Shown piece by piece: positions 42,038 through 50,813 of a stretch of DNA of 64,000 nucleotides (the stretch's first letter is position 1; every line of letters starts with the position of its first letter). The notes under the pieces are model-generated. The model was given only the letters and a program-made list of their open reading frames with translations. It searched no databases and was not told the origin of the DNA. The stretch is from NCBI GenBank assembly GCA_035948315.1, contig DASZJG010000094.1:22885-86884 (forward strand), given 5' to 3'. The stretch comes from CAJCJE01 sp035948315 (GTDB lineage Bacteria > Actinomycetota > Actinomycetes > Mycobacteriales > Pseudonocardiaceae). A program made the translations under genes and the position numbers.

Positions 42038-43198
42038 TTAGCCCTTGAGCAGGTTGCGGGCCATCACCATGCGCTGGATCTGGTTGGTGCCCTCGTAGAT
42101 CTGCGTGATCTTGGCGTCGCGCATCATCCGCTCGACCGGGAAGTCGCGGGTGTAGCCGGCACCGCCGAAGAGTTGGACGGCGTCGGTGGTGACCTCCATG
42201 GCGACGTCGGAGGCGAAGCACTTCGCGGCGCTGGAGATGAAGCCGAGGTTCGGCTCGCCGCGTTCGGCCTTGGCGGCGGCCACGTACACCATGTGCCGGG
42301 CGGCTTCGACCTTCATGGCCATGTCGGCGAGCATGAACTGGACGCCCTGGAACTCGGCGATGTTCTTGCCGAACTGCTTGCGCTCCTTGACATACGCGAC
42401 TGCCGCGTCGACCGCGCCCTGGGCGATGCCGACGGCCTGGGCGCCGATGGTCGGGCGGGTGTGGTCGAGGGTGCGCAGCGCGGTCTTGAGGCCGGTGCCG
42501 GGCTCGCCGATGATGCGGTCGGCCGGGATGGTGCAGTCGGTGAAGTAGATCTCCCTGGTCGGGGAGCCCTTGATGCCGAGCTTGCGTTCCTTCGGGCCGA
42601 CCTCGAAACCGGGGTCGTCGGCGTGTACGACAAAGGCCGAGATGCCGTTGGCGGGCTTGGCCGCGTTCGGGTCGGTCACGGCCATCACCGTGTACCACGT
42701 GGATTCGCCCGCGTTGGTGATCCACGCCTTGGTGCCGTTGAGCACCCAGTGGTCGCCGTCGAGCCGGGCCCTGGCACGCATGGATGCGGTGTCGGAGCCG
42801 GCTTCCCGCTCGGACAGCGCGTAGGAGGCCATCTCGCCTGCCGCGATCTTGGGCAGCACCTGGCGCTTCAGCTCGTCCGACGCGGACAGGATGATCGGCA
42901 TGGTGCCGAGCTTGTTGACCGCGGGGATCAGCGAGGACGACGTGCAGACCCGCGCGACCTCCTCGATGAGGATGCAGGTGGCGACCGAGTCGGCGCCCTC
43001 ACCCTCGTACTCCTCCGGGATGTGCACGGCGTGGAAACCGGCGCGGACCAACGCGTCGCGGGCCTCGACCGGGTAGCGCTCGTCCTCGTCGACCGCGGCC
43101 GCGTGCGGCGCGATCTCCTTCTCCGCCATGGCGCGCACTGCCTCGCGCAGCGCCTCGTGCTCGTCGGCGAGCTGATAGGTGCCGAAGCTGGCGTCCAT
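42038..43198 (-). CDS. fadE25: Acyl-CoA dehydrogenase
   Basis: A 386-residue FAD enzyme oxidising acyl-CoA to enoyl-CoA in beta-oxidation or branched-chain degradation. Signatures: YALSEREAGSDTASMRARA in the middle domain, WITNAGESTWYTVMA, and FGGAGYTRDFPVERMMRDAK followed by IYEGTNQIQR, whose Glu is the catalytic base. Gene order with purE and purK matches Rv3274c (FadE25). A small truncated ORF from the island (42001-42048) runs into its 3' end on the other strand, marking the island edge. Confidence 0.93.
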   Translation of the reverse strand: MDASFGTYQLADEHEALREAVRAMAEKEIAPHAAAVDEDERYPVEARDALVRAGFHAVHIPEEYEGEGADSVATCILIEEVARVCTSSSLIPAVNKLGTMPIILSASDELKRQVLPKIAAGEMASYALSEREAGSDTASMRARARLDGDHWVLNGTKAWITNAGESTWYTVMAVTDPNAAKPANGISAFVVHADDPGFEVGPKERKLGIKGSPTREIYFTDCTIPADRIIGEPGTGLKTALRTLDHTRPTIGAQAVGIAQGAVDAAVAYVKERKQFGKNIAEFQGVQFMLADMAMKVEAARHMVYVAAAKAERGEPNLGFISSAAKCFASDVAMEVTTDAVQLFGGAGYTRDFPVERMMRDAKITQIYEGTNQIQRMVMARNLLKG

Positions 43199-43235
43199 GG
43201 TGGTTACCTCTCAGTAGCTTGTCCCGAGGACGATG

Positions 43236-43745
43236 TTAGCGCTTGTTCACGTCGCGTTGAAGCGCGGCGTCCTTCTCCAGGACCAGTTGTTCCAGGCCGT
43301 GCTGGAAGTCGGCCATCCGCTTCTGCAACACCTTGTCGGTGGCCCCGAGGATCCGCACGGCGAGCAGGCCCGCATTGCGCGCGCCGCCGATGGACACGGT
43401 CGCGACCGGGATGCCGGCCGGCATCTGCGCGATCGAGAGCAGCGAGTCCATGCCGTCGAGGTACTTCAACGCCACCGGCACGCCGATCACCGGCAGCACG
43501 GTGGCGGACGCGACCATGCCGGGCAGGTGCGCGGCGCCGCCTGCGCCTGCGATGATCACCTGGAGGCCGCGCTCGGCCGCGCCGGTGGCGTAGTCGAGCA
43601 TCCGCTTCGGGGTGCGGTGCGCGGAGATGACCGCGACCTCGTGGCTGACCTCGAACTCGGCGAGGATCTGCGCCGCGGCCTGCATGGTCGGCCAGTCGGA
43701 GTCGCTGCCCATGATGACGCCGACTTTGGGGGCCTCGTCAGCCAC
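43236..43745 (-). CDS. purE: N5-carboxyaminoimidazole ribonucleotide mutase
   Basis: A 169-residue PurE that converts N5-CAIR to CAIR in purine synthesis. Hallmarks are VGVIMGSDSDWPTMQAAA, VISAHRTPKRMLDYA, VIIAGAGGAAHLPGMVA and the VPVALKYLDGMDSLLSI segment. The start is GTG. It follows purK with a 33-bp gap in the same direction and is 37 bp upstream of fadE25. It works directly with PurK, which makes its substrate. Confidence 0.97.
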   Translation of the reverse strand: MADEAPKVGVIMGSDSDWPTMQAAAQILAEFEVSHEVAVISAHRTPKRMLDYATGAAERGLQVIIAGAGGAAHLPGMVASATVLPVIGVPVALKYLDGMDSLLSIAQMPAGIPVATVSIGGARNAGLLAVRILGATDKVLQKRMADFQHGLEQLVLEKDAALQRDVNKR

Positions 43746-43778
43746 GTCGGGTTCCTTTCTGCGGTGCGAAGAACGGCA

Positions 43779-44966
43779 TCAGCCGTGGATGTCGTAGCCG
43801 TCGGCCCAGCGGGCCGTGGCCAGCCAGTTCGCGGCCAGCGTCGCCGTTCGCCGAGCAACGGCGATGTCCTCGCCGAGCACGGTGACATGTCCCACTTTGC
43901 GGCCGGGGCGCTCGGCTTTGCCATACAGGTGCACCCGGGCGGCCGGAAAACGGGCGAACATGTGATGCAACCGCTCGTCGACGCCCATCTTCGGAGCGAC
44001 GTCCGCGCCGAGCACGTTGGCCATCACGGTGACCGGGGCGAGCGCCTCGGTCGAGCCGAGCGGGTAGTCGAGCACGGCGCGCAGGTGCTGCTCGAACTGG
44101 GAGGTGCGGGCGCCGTCGATGGTCCAGTGGCCGGAGTTGTGCGGCCGCATGGCGAGTTCGTTGACGACCAGGCCGGTGTCGGTCTCGAACAGCTCGACGG
44201 CCAGCACGCCGACCACGTTGAGCTCATTCGCCATCCGCAGCGCCACCTGCTGCGCCTCGTCGGCCAGGTCCGGCGCGAGATCGGGCGCGGGTGCCAGTAC
44301 CTCCACGCAGATTCCGTTGACCTGCACGGTTTCCACCACCGGCCACGCCGCGCCCTGACCGAACGGCGAGCGCGCGATCAGCGCGGCCAGTTCGCGACGC
44401 ATGCGGACCCGCTCCTCCACCAACAGCGGCGTGCCGGCGTCGAGCAGCTCGGCGACCTGGGCGCGAGCCTCGTCGGGGTGGTCCAGCATCCAGACGCCGC
44501 GACCGTCGTAGCCGCCGCGCGCGGCCTTGAGCACGCAGGGCCAGCCGTGCTCGTCGCCGAAGGCCACCACCGCGTCGACCGACTCGATCGCGGCGAACGC
44601 CGGGATCGGCACGCCGAGTTCGGCGAGTTTGTCGCGCATGACCAGCTTGTCCTGCGCGTGCACCAGCGCGTCCGGACCTGGATGGACCCGGTAGCCGTCG
44701 GCGACCAGCGACCGCAGGTGCTCGGTCGGCACGTGCTCGTGATCGAAGGTGAGTACGTCGACCCCGTCGGCGAACGAGCGCAGCGCGGCCAGATCGGTGT
44801 GGCTGCCGATACTGATCTCCGGGGTGACCAGCGCGGCCGGCTCGTCGGCCGAGACGGCCAGCACGCGCAGGGACTGGCCGAGGGCGATGGCGGCCTGATG
44901 GGTCATCCTGGCGAGCTGGCCGCCGCCCACCATGCCGACGACGGGAAGGCCGGTTCGAGGGTCCAC
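43779..44966 (-). CDS. purK: N5-carboxyaminoimidazole ribonucleotide synthase
   Basis: A 395-residue ATP-grasp enzyme making N5-CAIR from AIR, bicarbonate and ATP. VVGMVGGGQLARMTHQAAIA marks the N-terminal domain, WPCVLKAARGGYDGRGVW the ATP-binding loop, and ELAMRPHNSGHWTIDGA the diagnostic PurK motif. GTG start. It is upstream of purE in the same two-gene unit, with fadE25 next, as in Rv3276c-Rv3274c. It is separated from the GGDEF-like gene by 79 bp. Confidence 0.96.
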   Translation of the reverse strand: MDPRTGLPVVGMVGGGQLARMTHQAAIALGQSLRVLAVSADEPAALVTPEISIGSHTDLAALRSFADGVDVLTFDHEHVPTEHLRSLVADGYRVHPGPDALVHAQDKLVMRDKLAELGVPIPAFAAIESVDAVVAFGDEHGWPCVLKAARGGYDGRGVWMLDHPDEARAQVAELLDAGTPLLVEERVRMRRELAALIARSPFGQGAAWPVVETVQVNGICVEVLAPAPDLAPDLADEAQQVALRMANELNVVGVLAVELFETDTGLVVNELAMRPHNSGHWTIDGARTSQFEQHLRAVLDYPLGSTEALAPVTVMANVLGADVAPKMGVDERLHHMFARFPAARVHLYGKAERPGRKVGHVTVLGEDIAVARRTATLAANWLATARWADGYDIHG

Positions 44967-45045
44967 AATCCCGGACCCTAAACGGGCGGTGAACTGCGGA
45001 TTTCACCGGGGATCCGGCTGACGTGATCCGCGTGACAGCGGCCCG

Positions 45046-45948
45046 TCAACTCCTGGCCAGCTCGGCGAGGAGCCGGCAGGCGGCCTCGTGGGTGGCCGGG
45101 AGTTCCTCCAGCCAGACCGGGGGCGGGCCGATCGCGGCGAGCTGCGGGTCGACGGAGAGCCGGGCAGCCGCGGACCAGCGCAGTTCGGCGAGGCGGGCGG
45201 CGTAGCGGCCGTCGCGTTCGGCGAGCACGCCGAGGGTGGACGGGCCGATGGCCGCGAGGGTCTGGCCGCCGTCGTAGACGGCGCGCAGCGAGTCGGCGAG
45301 CAGCACCATGGCGGCCAGGCGGGACCAGCCGGAGGTGCCGGAGACGTCCAGGGAGAGCAGCACGAGCACGTACTTGTCGGCGGCGGGCACGCCTTCGGCC
45401 GCGGCTTCCCGGTAGACCTCGCGGAGCCGGGCGCGCAGGTAGGCCGGGCTGGACAGGCCGGTGAGGCCGTCCGAGACCTCGGTGTGCGCGAGCTGGTCGA
45501 GCACGACGTCGGCCCAGGCCAGCGCGGTCACCCTGATCAGCCGGGCGGGGGTGGCGTCCGGGTCGGGCGAGACGATCCCGTCCGCGCCACCTGGCACGTT
45601 CAGTACGGCGTGCAACGCGGCCAGGTCGCAGAGGGTCTCGCCGAGCCCCGCGCCGGCCTCCGCCCTGGCCCGGCCGAGCCTGCTCACCACCGGGGCGAGT
45701 TCCTCGTCCGCGAGCACGGCCCGGCAGACCACGTCGATCTCGGCGAGCGGCCAGTCGTTCGGGAACGGCCATCCGGCCGCGAGACTGGCGGTGCGCCATC
45801 GCGTGCGCAGTGCACGGAGCGCCTCGCCACGGTGGTCATGCCAACGACGTGGCGACACCTCACGCGTTCCCACCGACGGATACCCTCCCACTTCTTTTAA
45901 GGAACTACTCAGTTCAGTAACACTTGGCCGGTTGCGAAACAGATTCAC
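45046..45948 (-). CDS. Degenerate GGDEF-like domain protein
   Basis: A 300-residue soluble protein. The central segment VSDGLTGLSSPAYLRARLRE matches the start of GGDEF diguanylate cyclase domains, but the catalytic GG(D/E)EF signature is absent in the following 120 residues (VLLSLDVSGTSGW appears where the first acidic metal site would be). So it is unlikely to make cyclic-di-GMP and may be a binding or structural relic. The N-terminal 130 residues are Arg/Ala-rich and mostly helical. The start is GTG. It faces the ECF gene divergently across 191 bp. Function unknown. Confidence 0.65.
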   Translation of the reverse strand: MNLFRNRPSVTELSSSLKEVGGYPSVGTREVSPRRWHDHRGEALRALRTRWRTASLAAGWPFPNDWPLAEIDVVCRAVLADEELAPVVSRLGRARAEAGAGLGETLCDLAALHAVLNVPGGADGIVSPDPDATPARLIRVTALAWADVVLDQLAHTEVSDGLTGLSSPAYLRARLREVYREAAAEGVPAADKYVLVLLSLDVSGTSGWSRLAAMVLLADSLRAVYDGGQTLAAIGPSTLGVLAERDGRYAARLAELRWSAAARLSVDPQLAAIGPPPVWLEELPATHEAACRLLAELARS

Positions 45949-46139
45949 TACCGGTGAATTGCGCTGAACGAGTGATGTTCACGCGCTACGACCACGAGAC
46001 GTCACCAGAAGCCCTGCATGACGGCAGTTCGGAGGATTCACACCGAATCACTTTCCCGAGGTAGCGTGGCGAGCCGAATTCATGTCCGTCACACTGACCT
46101 GGTCAGTGGTGACTGCTCAGCGTTTACGGGAGGGGACTC

Positions 46140-48488
46140 GTGGCAACCGTCCCGGCGGAAGTCCATGGTCCGAGCGACGCCGATCTGATCACCGAGGTCC
46201 GCAGCGGCAAGATGGACGCCTACGGGCCCCTCTACGAGCGACACGTAACCGCCGCCTACAACCTCGCGCGGCAGCTCTCTCGCTCCACCGCCGAAGCGGA
46301 CGACCTGGTGTCCGAGGCGTTCTCGCGCGTGCTGGACACGCTGCGCGCCGGCCGTGGCCCGGACTCGGCGTTCCGCGCCTACCTGCTCACCGCGCTGCGG
46401 CACGTCGCCTACGACAAGACCCGCCGCGACCGGCGCCTCGAACTCGCCGAGGACGTCACCGAGGTCAGCGGGATCGACACCGAGAAGATCAGCGAGCAGT
46501 TCAAGGACACCGCGGTCGCCGGCCTGGAACGGTCGATGGCCGCGCGCGCGTTCGCGAAGCTGCCGGAACGCTGGCAGGCGGTGCTCTGGCACACCGAGAT
46601 CGAGGGCCAGTCCCCCGCCGAGGTCGCGCCCATCCTCGGCCTGACCGCCAACGGCGTGTCCGCGCTCGCCTACCGCGCCCGTGAGGGCCTGCGCCAGGCA
46701 TACCTCCAGGTGCACCTCGCCGAGACCACCGCGGAACGCTGCCGGGCCACCGTCGACAAGCTCGGCGCCTGGACCAGGGGCGGGCTGTCCAAGCGGGAGA
46801 CCGCGCAGGTCGAGACGCACCTCGACGAGTGCGTGCGGTGCCGGGCGCTGGCCGCGGAACTGGCCGACGTCAACGGCGCGCTGCGCCTGATCATCGCCCC
46901 GCTGGTGCTGGGCGCCGGCACGGCCGGCTACCTGGCGCTGGCCGGGAAGGCCGCGGCCGCCGGCACGGCAGCGGCGGTCGGCGCCGGTGCGGCCGGTGGC
47001 GCGGCAGCTGGTGCCGCCGGTGGGAAGGCCGCCGCCGGTGCGGCGGCCGGGCTGCCGAGGCAGCTGCTCGGGGTCGGCGGTGCGGCAGCGGCCGTGGCCG
47101 CGGCCCTCGTCATCGCGTTGGCCAGCGCGAACACCCAGCACATCCCGAGCGCGTCGGCCCCGCCGCCGCCTCCGCCCGCCAAGACCGCGCCGGCCTCGCC
47201 ACCCCCGCCGCCCGCGCAAAAGCCACCGCCACCCCCGGCCAAGCCGAACCCGCCCAAGCCGCCGACCCCGGCCAAGCCCACGCCGCCGCCCGCGCCGGGT
47301 ACGCCGACGCTGCACGCGTCCGGCCCCGGACAGACCATCACCCTCACGCCCGGCGGCGGCCCGGTGGACGTGCCGATCACCGCGAGTAACTCGGGTACCG
47401 CCGCGTCCGGGCCGGTCAGCGCGACGCTGAACCTGACGCCCGGGGTGAGCGCGCTCGCGCCCGGCCAGACCGCGGGCACCGGCGCGCATCCGGCCGCGGC
47501 CACCTGGAGCCTGCCCAGCCTGCAACAACTGCGCTTGCAGGCCGCGGGCGGCCCACTGCCGCAGGTCGACTGTCCCGGTGGGACCGGCACGGTCACCTGC
47601 GCCGGGCCGAGCCTGCAACCCGGTCAGTCGGTGGTGCTGATGTACCGGCTCGCCGCGGCCAAGGACGCCAAGGGCGGCACGATCACCGGCTCGGTGACCG
47701 AGGGCGGCTCGATGAGCGTGCAGATCACCGTCGACGTGGCCGTGCCGCCTCCGCCTCCCCCGCCGCCGACCAGCGACGAACTCAGCCTGACCGCGCACGA
47801 GATCGAGGGCTGGCAGGCGCCGCCGTGGCTGCCCTCCTGGATCCTACCGTTCGACAAGTACCCGAGCATCGACATCGCCGCGCGCAACACCGGGACCAGC
47901 ACCAAGACCATCCAGGTCGACCTGGACCGGACCGCGACGCTGGTGTCCAGCCACGGCGACGTGATGTGCGCTGGCGGGGATCTGGTCACCGACTGCCAGA
48001 CGACCCTGGCGATCCCGCCGGAGAAGACCGTGTGGCTGCGCATGCGCCTCTACGGCGGGCACGACAGCGACTCGGTCACGGTCACCGCGACGCTCGGCAC
48101 GGCCAGCCGCGCGGTGACGCTGGACTGCGCGGGTTGGCCGGTGCCGCCGTTCCCCGAGCCGCCGTTCCCCGAGCCGCCGTCCCCGACCACGACGACCACC
48201 ACCACCAAGTCGCATCCTCGGCCCGATCCGACAACACCGGCGACCACCACGCCGAAACCGGCGCCGACGACCGGCAAGAACGAGCCGGGCCCGCCGCCGA
48301 TCGTGGTCGGCCCGCCGCTCACCTCGGATCCGCAGGCGCCGCCGACCACGACGCCCAGTCCGGCGCCGACCACTCCGCCCGACACGTGCACCGACCCGAC
48401 CGGGCCGGGTGCCGGCCACGTCCAACCGGGACTCGGGCTCGGCTACTGCGGCTTGCCGATACTGGGCGGGTTACTCGGCGCGCTCTGA
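46140..48488 (+). CDS. ECF sigma factor fused to a zinc-finger, membrane and Pro-rich extension
   Basis: A 782-residue protein. Residues 15-98 are sigma region 2 (AEADDLVSEAFSRVLDTL) and 130-187 region 4 (LPERWQAVLWHTEIEG, AYRAREGLRQ). An anti-sigma-like zinc site follows: Cys201, then H227-x3-C231-x2-C234 in THLDECVRCR. Hydrophobic segments lie at about 247-268 and 313-331, then Pro-rich linkers and beta-rich domains to the end (repeats PPFPEPPFPEPP near 675). ECF groups with such C-terminal extensions are known in actinobacteria. Free activity probably requires release from the membrane. GTG start, GGGAGGGG upstream. It overlaps the convergent MFS gene by 46 bp. Confidence 0.9.
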   Translation: MATVPAEVHGPSDADLITEVRSGKMDAYGPLYERHVTAAYNLARQLSRSTAEADDLVSEAFSRVLDTLRAGRGPDSAFRAYLLTALRHVAYDKTRRDRRLELAEDVTEVSGIDTEKISEQFKDTAVAGLERSMAARAFAKLPERWQAVLWHTEIEGQSPAEVAPILGLTANGVSALAYRAREGLRQAYLQVHLAETTAERCRATVDKLGAWTRGGLSKRETAQVETHLDECVRCRALAAELADVNGALRLIIAPLVLGAGTAGYLALAGKAAAAGTAAAVGAGAAGGAAAGAAGGKAAAGAAAGLPRQLLGVGGAAAAVAAALVIALASANTQHIPSASAPPPPPPAKTAPASPPPPPAQKPPPPPAKPNPPKPPTPAKPTPPPAPGTPTLHASGPGQTITLTPGGGPVDVPITASNSGTAASGPVSATLNLTPGVSALAPGQTAGTGAHPAAATWSLPSLQQLRLQAAGGPLPQVDCPGGTGTVTCAGPSLQPGQSVVLMYRLAAAKDAKGGTITGSVTEGGSMSVQITVDVAVPPPPPPPPTSDELSLTAHEIEGWQAPPWLPSWILPFDKYPSIDIAARNTGTSTKTIQVDLDRTATLVSSHGDVMCAGGDLVTDCQTTLAIPPEKTVWLRMRLYGGHDSDSVTVTATLGTASRAVTLDCAGWPVPPFPEPPFPEPPSPTTTTTTTKSHPRPDPTTPATTTPKPAPTTGKNEPGPPPIVVGPPLTSDPQAPPTTTPSPAPTTPPDTCTDPTGPGAGHVQPGLGLGYCGLPILGGLLGAL

Positions 48489-49714
48489 GCCGTGACCGGC
48501 TCCGGCTCGGTCGACCGGTCGCGCCGGGGCAGCAGTAGCGGCGTGGCCAGGATCAGCACGCCCGCGACGGCGACGCCGACCCGTGGGCTGGTGAACGTGG
48601 CGAGCAGGCCCCACAGCGCGGTGCAGGCGGCGATGGTCGCGCTGCTCGTGATCGACCAGGCGGCGAGCACCCGCGCGACGCGATCTCTGCCGGCGTGTTC
48701 GAGCCGATAGGTGGCCATCACCGGGTTGAACACGCCGATGCAGGTGACCAGGCCGAACTGCACGCCCATGACCAGCAGCAGTCCGCCCGTGCCGGGTTGG
48801 ACGAAGGCCAGGCCGAGCGGCCAGCAGACCCGCAGCGTGCCGGCGGCCACCAGCACCCGGTACTGGCCGAACCGGGCAACGAGCCGGCGGGAGAGGCGAG
48901 AGCCGATCAGCCCGCCGACGCAGGGCAGGGCGAATGCGAGGCCGTACTGCCACGGGGCGAAACCGAGCGAGCCGAGCATGAGCACGGACATCAGCGGCGA
49001 GCCGACCATGAGCATGGCGTTGACCGACTGCGTGTTCAGGAACAGCCTGCGCAGGGTCGGGCTGGTGAGGATCCGCCGCCAACCGTCGAGCAGGTCGGCC
49101 GAGCGGGAGCGGGTCGCGGGGGCGCGCGCCGGAGCGGGTTCGGGCCAGGTGATCGCGCGGATGCCGAGCGCGGAGAGCAGATAGCTGACCGCGTCGACGA
49201 TCGTGGTCGTGACCGGGCCGAGCACGCCGATCGCCGCGCCGCCGAGCGGTGGGCCGACCACGGTCGCGGTCCAGGTCGTCGACTCGAACCGGGCGTTGGC
49301 CACGAGCAGGTCCTCGGGCCGGACCAGCGCTTTCAGGTGCGCGCCGCCGGCCGCGTTGAACGCGATCTTCGCCGCGGCCACCACGACCGAGACGACCAGC
49401 AGCTGCGCGAAGGTGAGCAGGCGCAGCGCGTACGCGGCCGGGACGCTGAGCAGCGCGGCGAAGCGGATCAGGTCCATCGCCATCATCACCGGCCGCTTGC
49501 GCCGGAACTCGATCCAGGGCCCGAGCGGGAGGGCGAGCGCGGCGCCGGCCGCGAGCCCGGCCGCGGAAAGGCCGGCGACCTCGGCCGGGCCGGCGTGCAG
49601 GACCAGGATCGCGATCAGCGGGAACGAGCCGAATCCGATGCCGGTGCCGTAGGCGCTGACCGCGTAGGCCGCCCACAACCAACCGAACTGCCTACCCAGC
49701 GCCTGCCGCGCCAT
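48443..49714 (-). CDS. MFS transporter
   Basis: A 423-residue major facilitator protein with about twelve hydrophobic helices. It belongs to the enterobactin-exporter-like (MFS_3) type: WLWAAYAVSAYGTGIGFGSF at the start, EFRRKRPVMMAMDLIRF as the loop 2-3 motif, GGAHLKALVRPEDLLVANA and GSRLSRRLVARFGQYRVL in the second half. Drug or metabolite efflux is likely, substrate unknown. ATG at 49714 has GGGAGGG upstream, so a longer start at 49732 is rejected. Its 3' end overlaps the ECF gene by 46 bp convergently. Confidence 0.9.
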   Translation of the reverse strand: MARQALGRQFGWLWAAYAVSAYGTGIGFGSFPLIAILVLHAGPAEVAGLSAAGLAAGAALALPLGPWIEFRRKRPVMMAMDLIRFAALLSVPAAYALRLLTFAQLLVVSVVVAAAKIAFNAAGGAHLKALVRPEDLLVANARFESTTWTATVVGPPLGGAAIGVLGPVTTTIVDAVSYLLSALGIRAITWPEPAPARAPATRSRSADLLDGWRRILTSPTLRRLFLNTQSVNAMLMVGSPLMSVLMLGSLGFAPWQYGLAFALPCVGGLIGSRLSRRLVARFGQYRVLVAAGTLRVCWPLGLAFVQPGTGGLLLVMGVQFGLVTCIGVFNPVMATYRLEHAGRDRVARVLAAWSITSSATIAACTALWGLLATFTSPRVGVAVAGVLILATPLLLPRRDRSTEPEPVTAQSAPSNPPSIGKPQ

Positions 49715-49826
49715 CGCACCCTCCCCGAACAACGTTTCGTTGACCGGAGGGATTCAAGCGATGCGTCCGACCTGCGGGCAAACAACCGGATTGTCGGCGA
49801 GTCACAACCGCCGGTTGTACGAGGTG

Positions 49827-50657
49827 CTAGTTCGTCGGCGGCCCGATGCAGGCGACCTCGGCCGGATGGCCGGCCGGCACCCAGCGCTGGGCGCCGGTCA
49901 CGTCGCGGCAGGACGTGTCCCCGCCGGGGCCTGCCTCGTTCTTGAGCACGGTGAACGCGGCGCCCGCGCCGCAGGCAACCTTCAGGTAGTTGTTGTCGAC
50001 GCAGTCGCCGGCCTTCACGTCGATGGTGAAGCAGTAGACGGCGCCGTTCGGCCCGCTGATCACCACGGACTGGTGGGCGGCGCAGTCGCTGATCTGACTG
50101 ACCGTCTTGTCCAGGATGAAGTCGGAGCCGGCCGTGCCGCACTGGGCGGTCCTGCCGACCACGTAGTTCGCGCCGGAGGTCGTCACGGTCACGCACTGAC
50201 CTGCGGTGACAGCGAGATTGGTCGAGCCGCTCGTGTTGGCGGCCCCGGCCTGGCCGGTGTCCTGCTGCTGGCCGGTGGCCGGCGCGGGCTGGCTGGTCGT
50301 GGTCGAGTTCGCCTGCTGGTTCTGCTGGCGGTTGTTGTTCAGTAAGAAGATGCCGGTGACGACGCCACCGATGATGACCACCGCCGCGATCACGGCGATG
50401 ACGATCTGGCCGGTATTGCGCCTGCGCGGCGGCCGGGTCGGTTCGGGCGTGCTCGGGCCCATGTTCCAGCCGGGCTGATCCTGGTGTTGCGGGGGTTGCG
50501 GGGGTTGCTGGTACTGGGGTTGTTGTTGCTGCTGCCAGCCACCCGGGTAGCTCGCCGGGCCGTAGGGGCCGCTCGGGCCGCCGCCGACCTGACCGCCGCC
50601 CCAGCCGCCCTGGGCGGGCTGCTGCGGGTAGCCCTGCGGCGGGTACGGACCGGACAT
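49827..50657 (-). CDS. LppU-like membrane-anchored protein with Gln/Pro-rich N-terminus
   Basis: A 276-residue protein. Residues 1-80 are Gly/Gln/Pro-rich (PPQGYPQQPAQGGWGGG), one helix follows (IVIAVIAAVVIIGGVVTGIF), then a Gln/Thr linker and an outer domain of about 120 residues with six conserved Cys (AGQCVTV, DCAAH, YCFTIDVKAGDC, VACGAG, SCRDV, VACIGPP), likely disulfide-bonded. This resembles LppU-type actinobacterial surface proteins; function unknown. ATG at 50657 has AAGGAG upstream. Divergent from gtrA over 156 bp. Confidence 0.75.
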   Translation of the reverse strand: MSGPYPPQGYPQQPAQGGWGGGQVGGGPSGPYGPASYPGGWQQQQQPQYQQPPQPPQHQDQPGWNMGPSTPEPTRPPRRRNTGQIVIAVIAAVVIIGGVVTGIFLLNNNRQQNQQANSTTTSQPAPATGQQQDTGQAGAANTSGSTNLAVTAGQCVTVTTSGANYVVGRTAQCGTAGSDFILDKTVSQISDCAAHQSVVISGPNGAVYCFTIDVKAGDCVDNNYLKVACGAGAAFTVLKNEAGPGGDTSCRDVTGAQRWVPAGHPAEVACIGPPTN

Positions 50658-50813
50658 CAGCACTGTCTCCTTCCCGGCAACCTCACCGGCGCCGACCATG
50701 GGACCACATCATGCTGCAGGACTTCCGAGAGTCGGCATGGGCTGTGGCCCAATCGTGCTCATCCGTCTGCCCTCACCGGCGGCTTGCCGGATCAGCTCGG
50801 TATTCTCGATGTT

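Noticed and set aside
48146..48192. 15-bp tandem repeats near the end of the ECF fusion gene
   Set aside because: They encode the PPFPE repeats of the Pro-rich linker and need no separate explanation.
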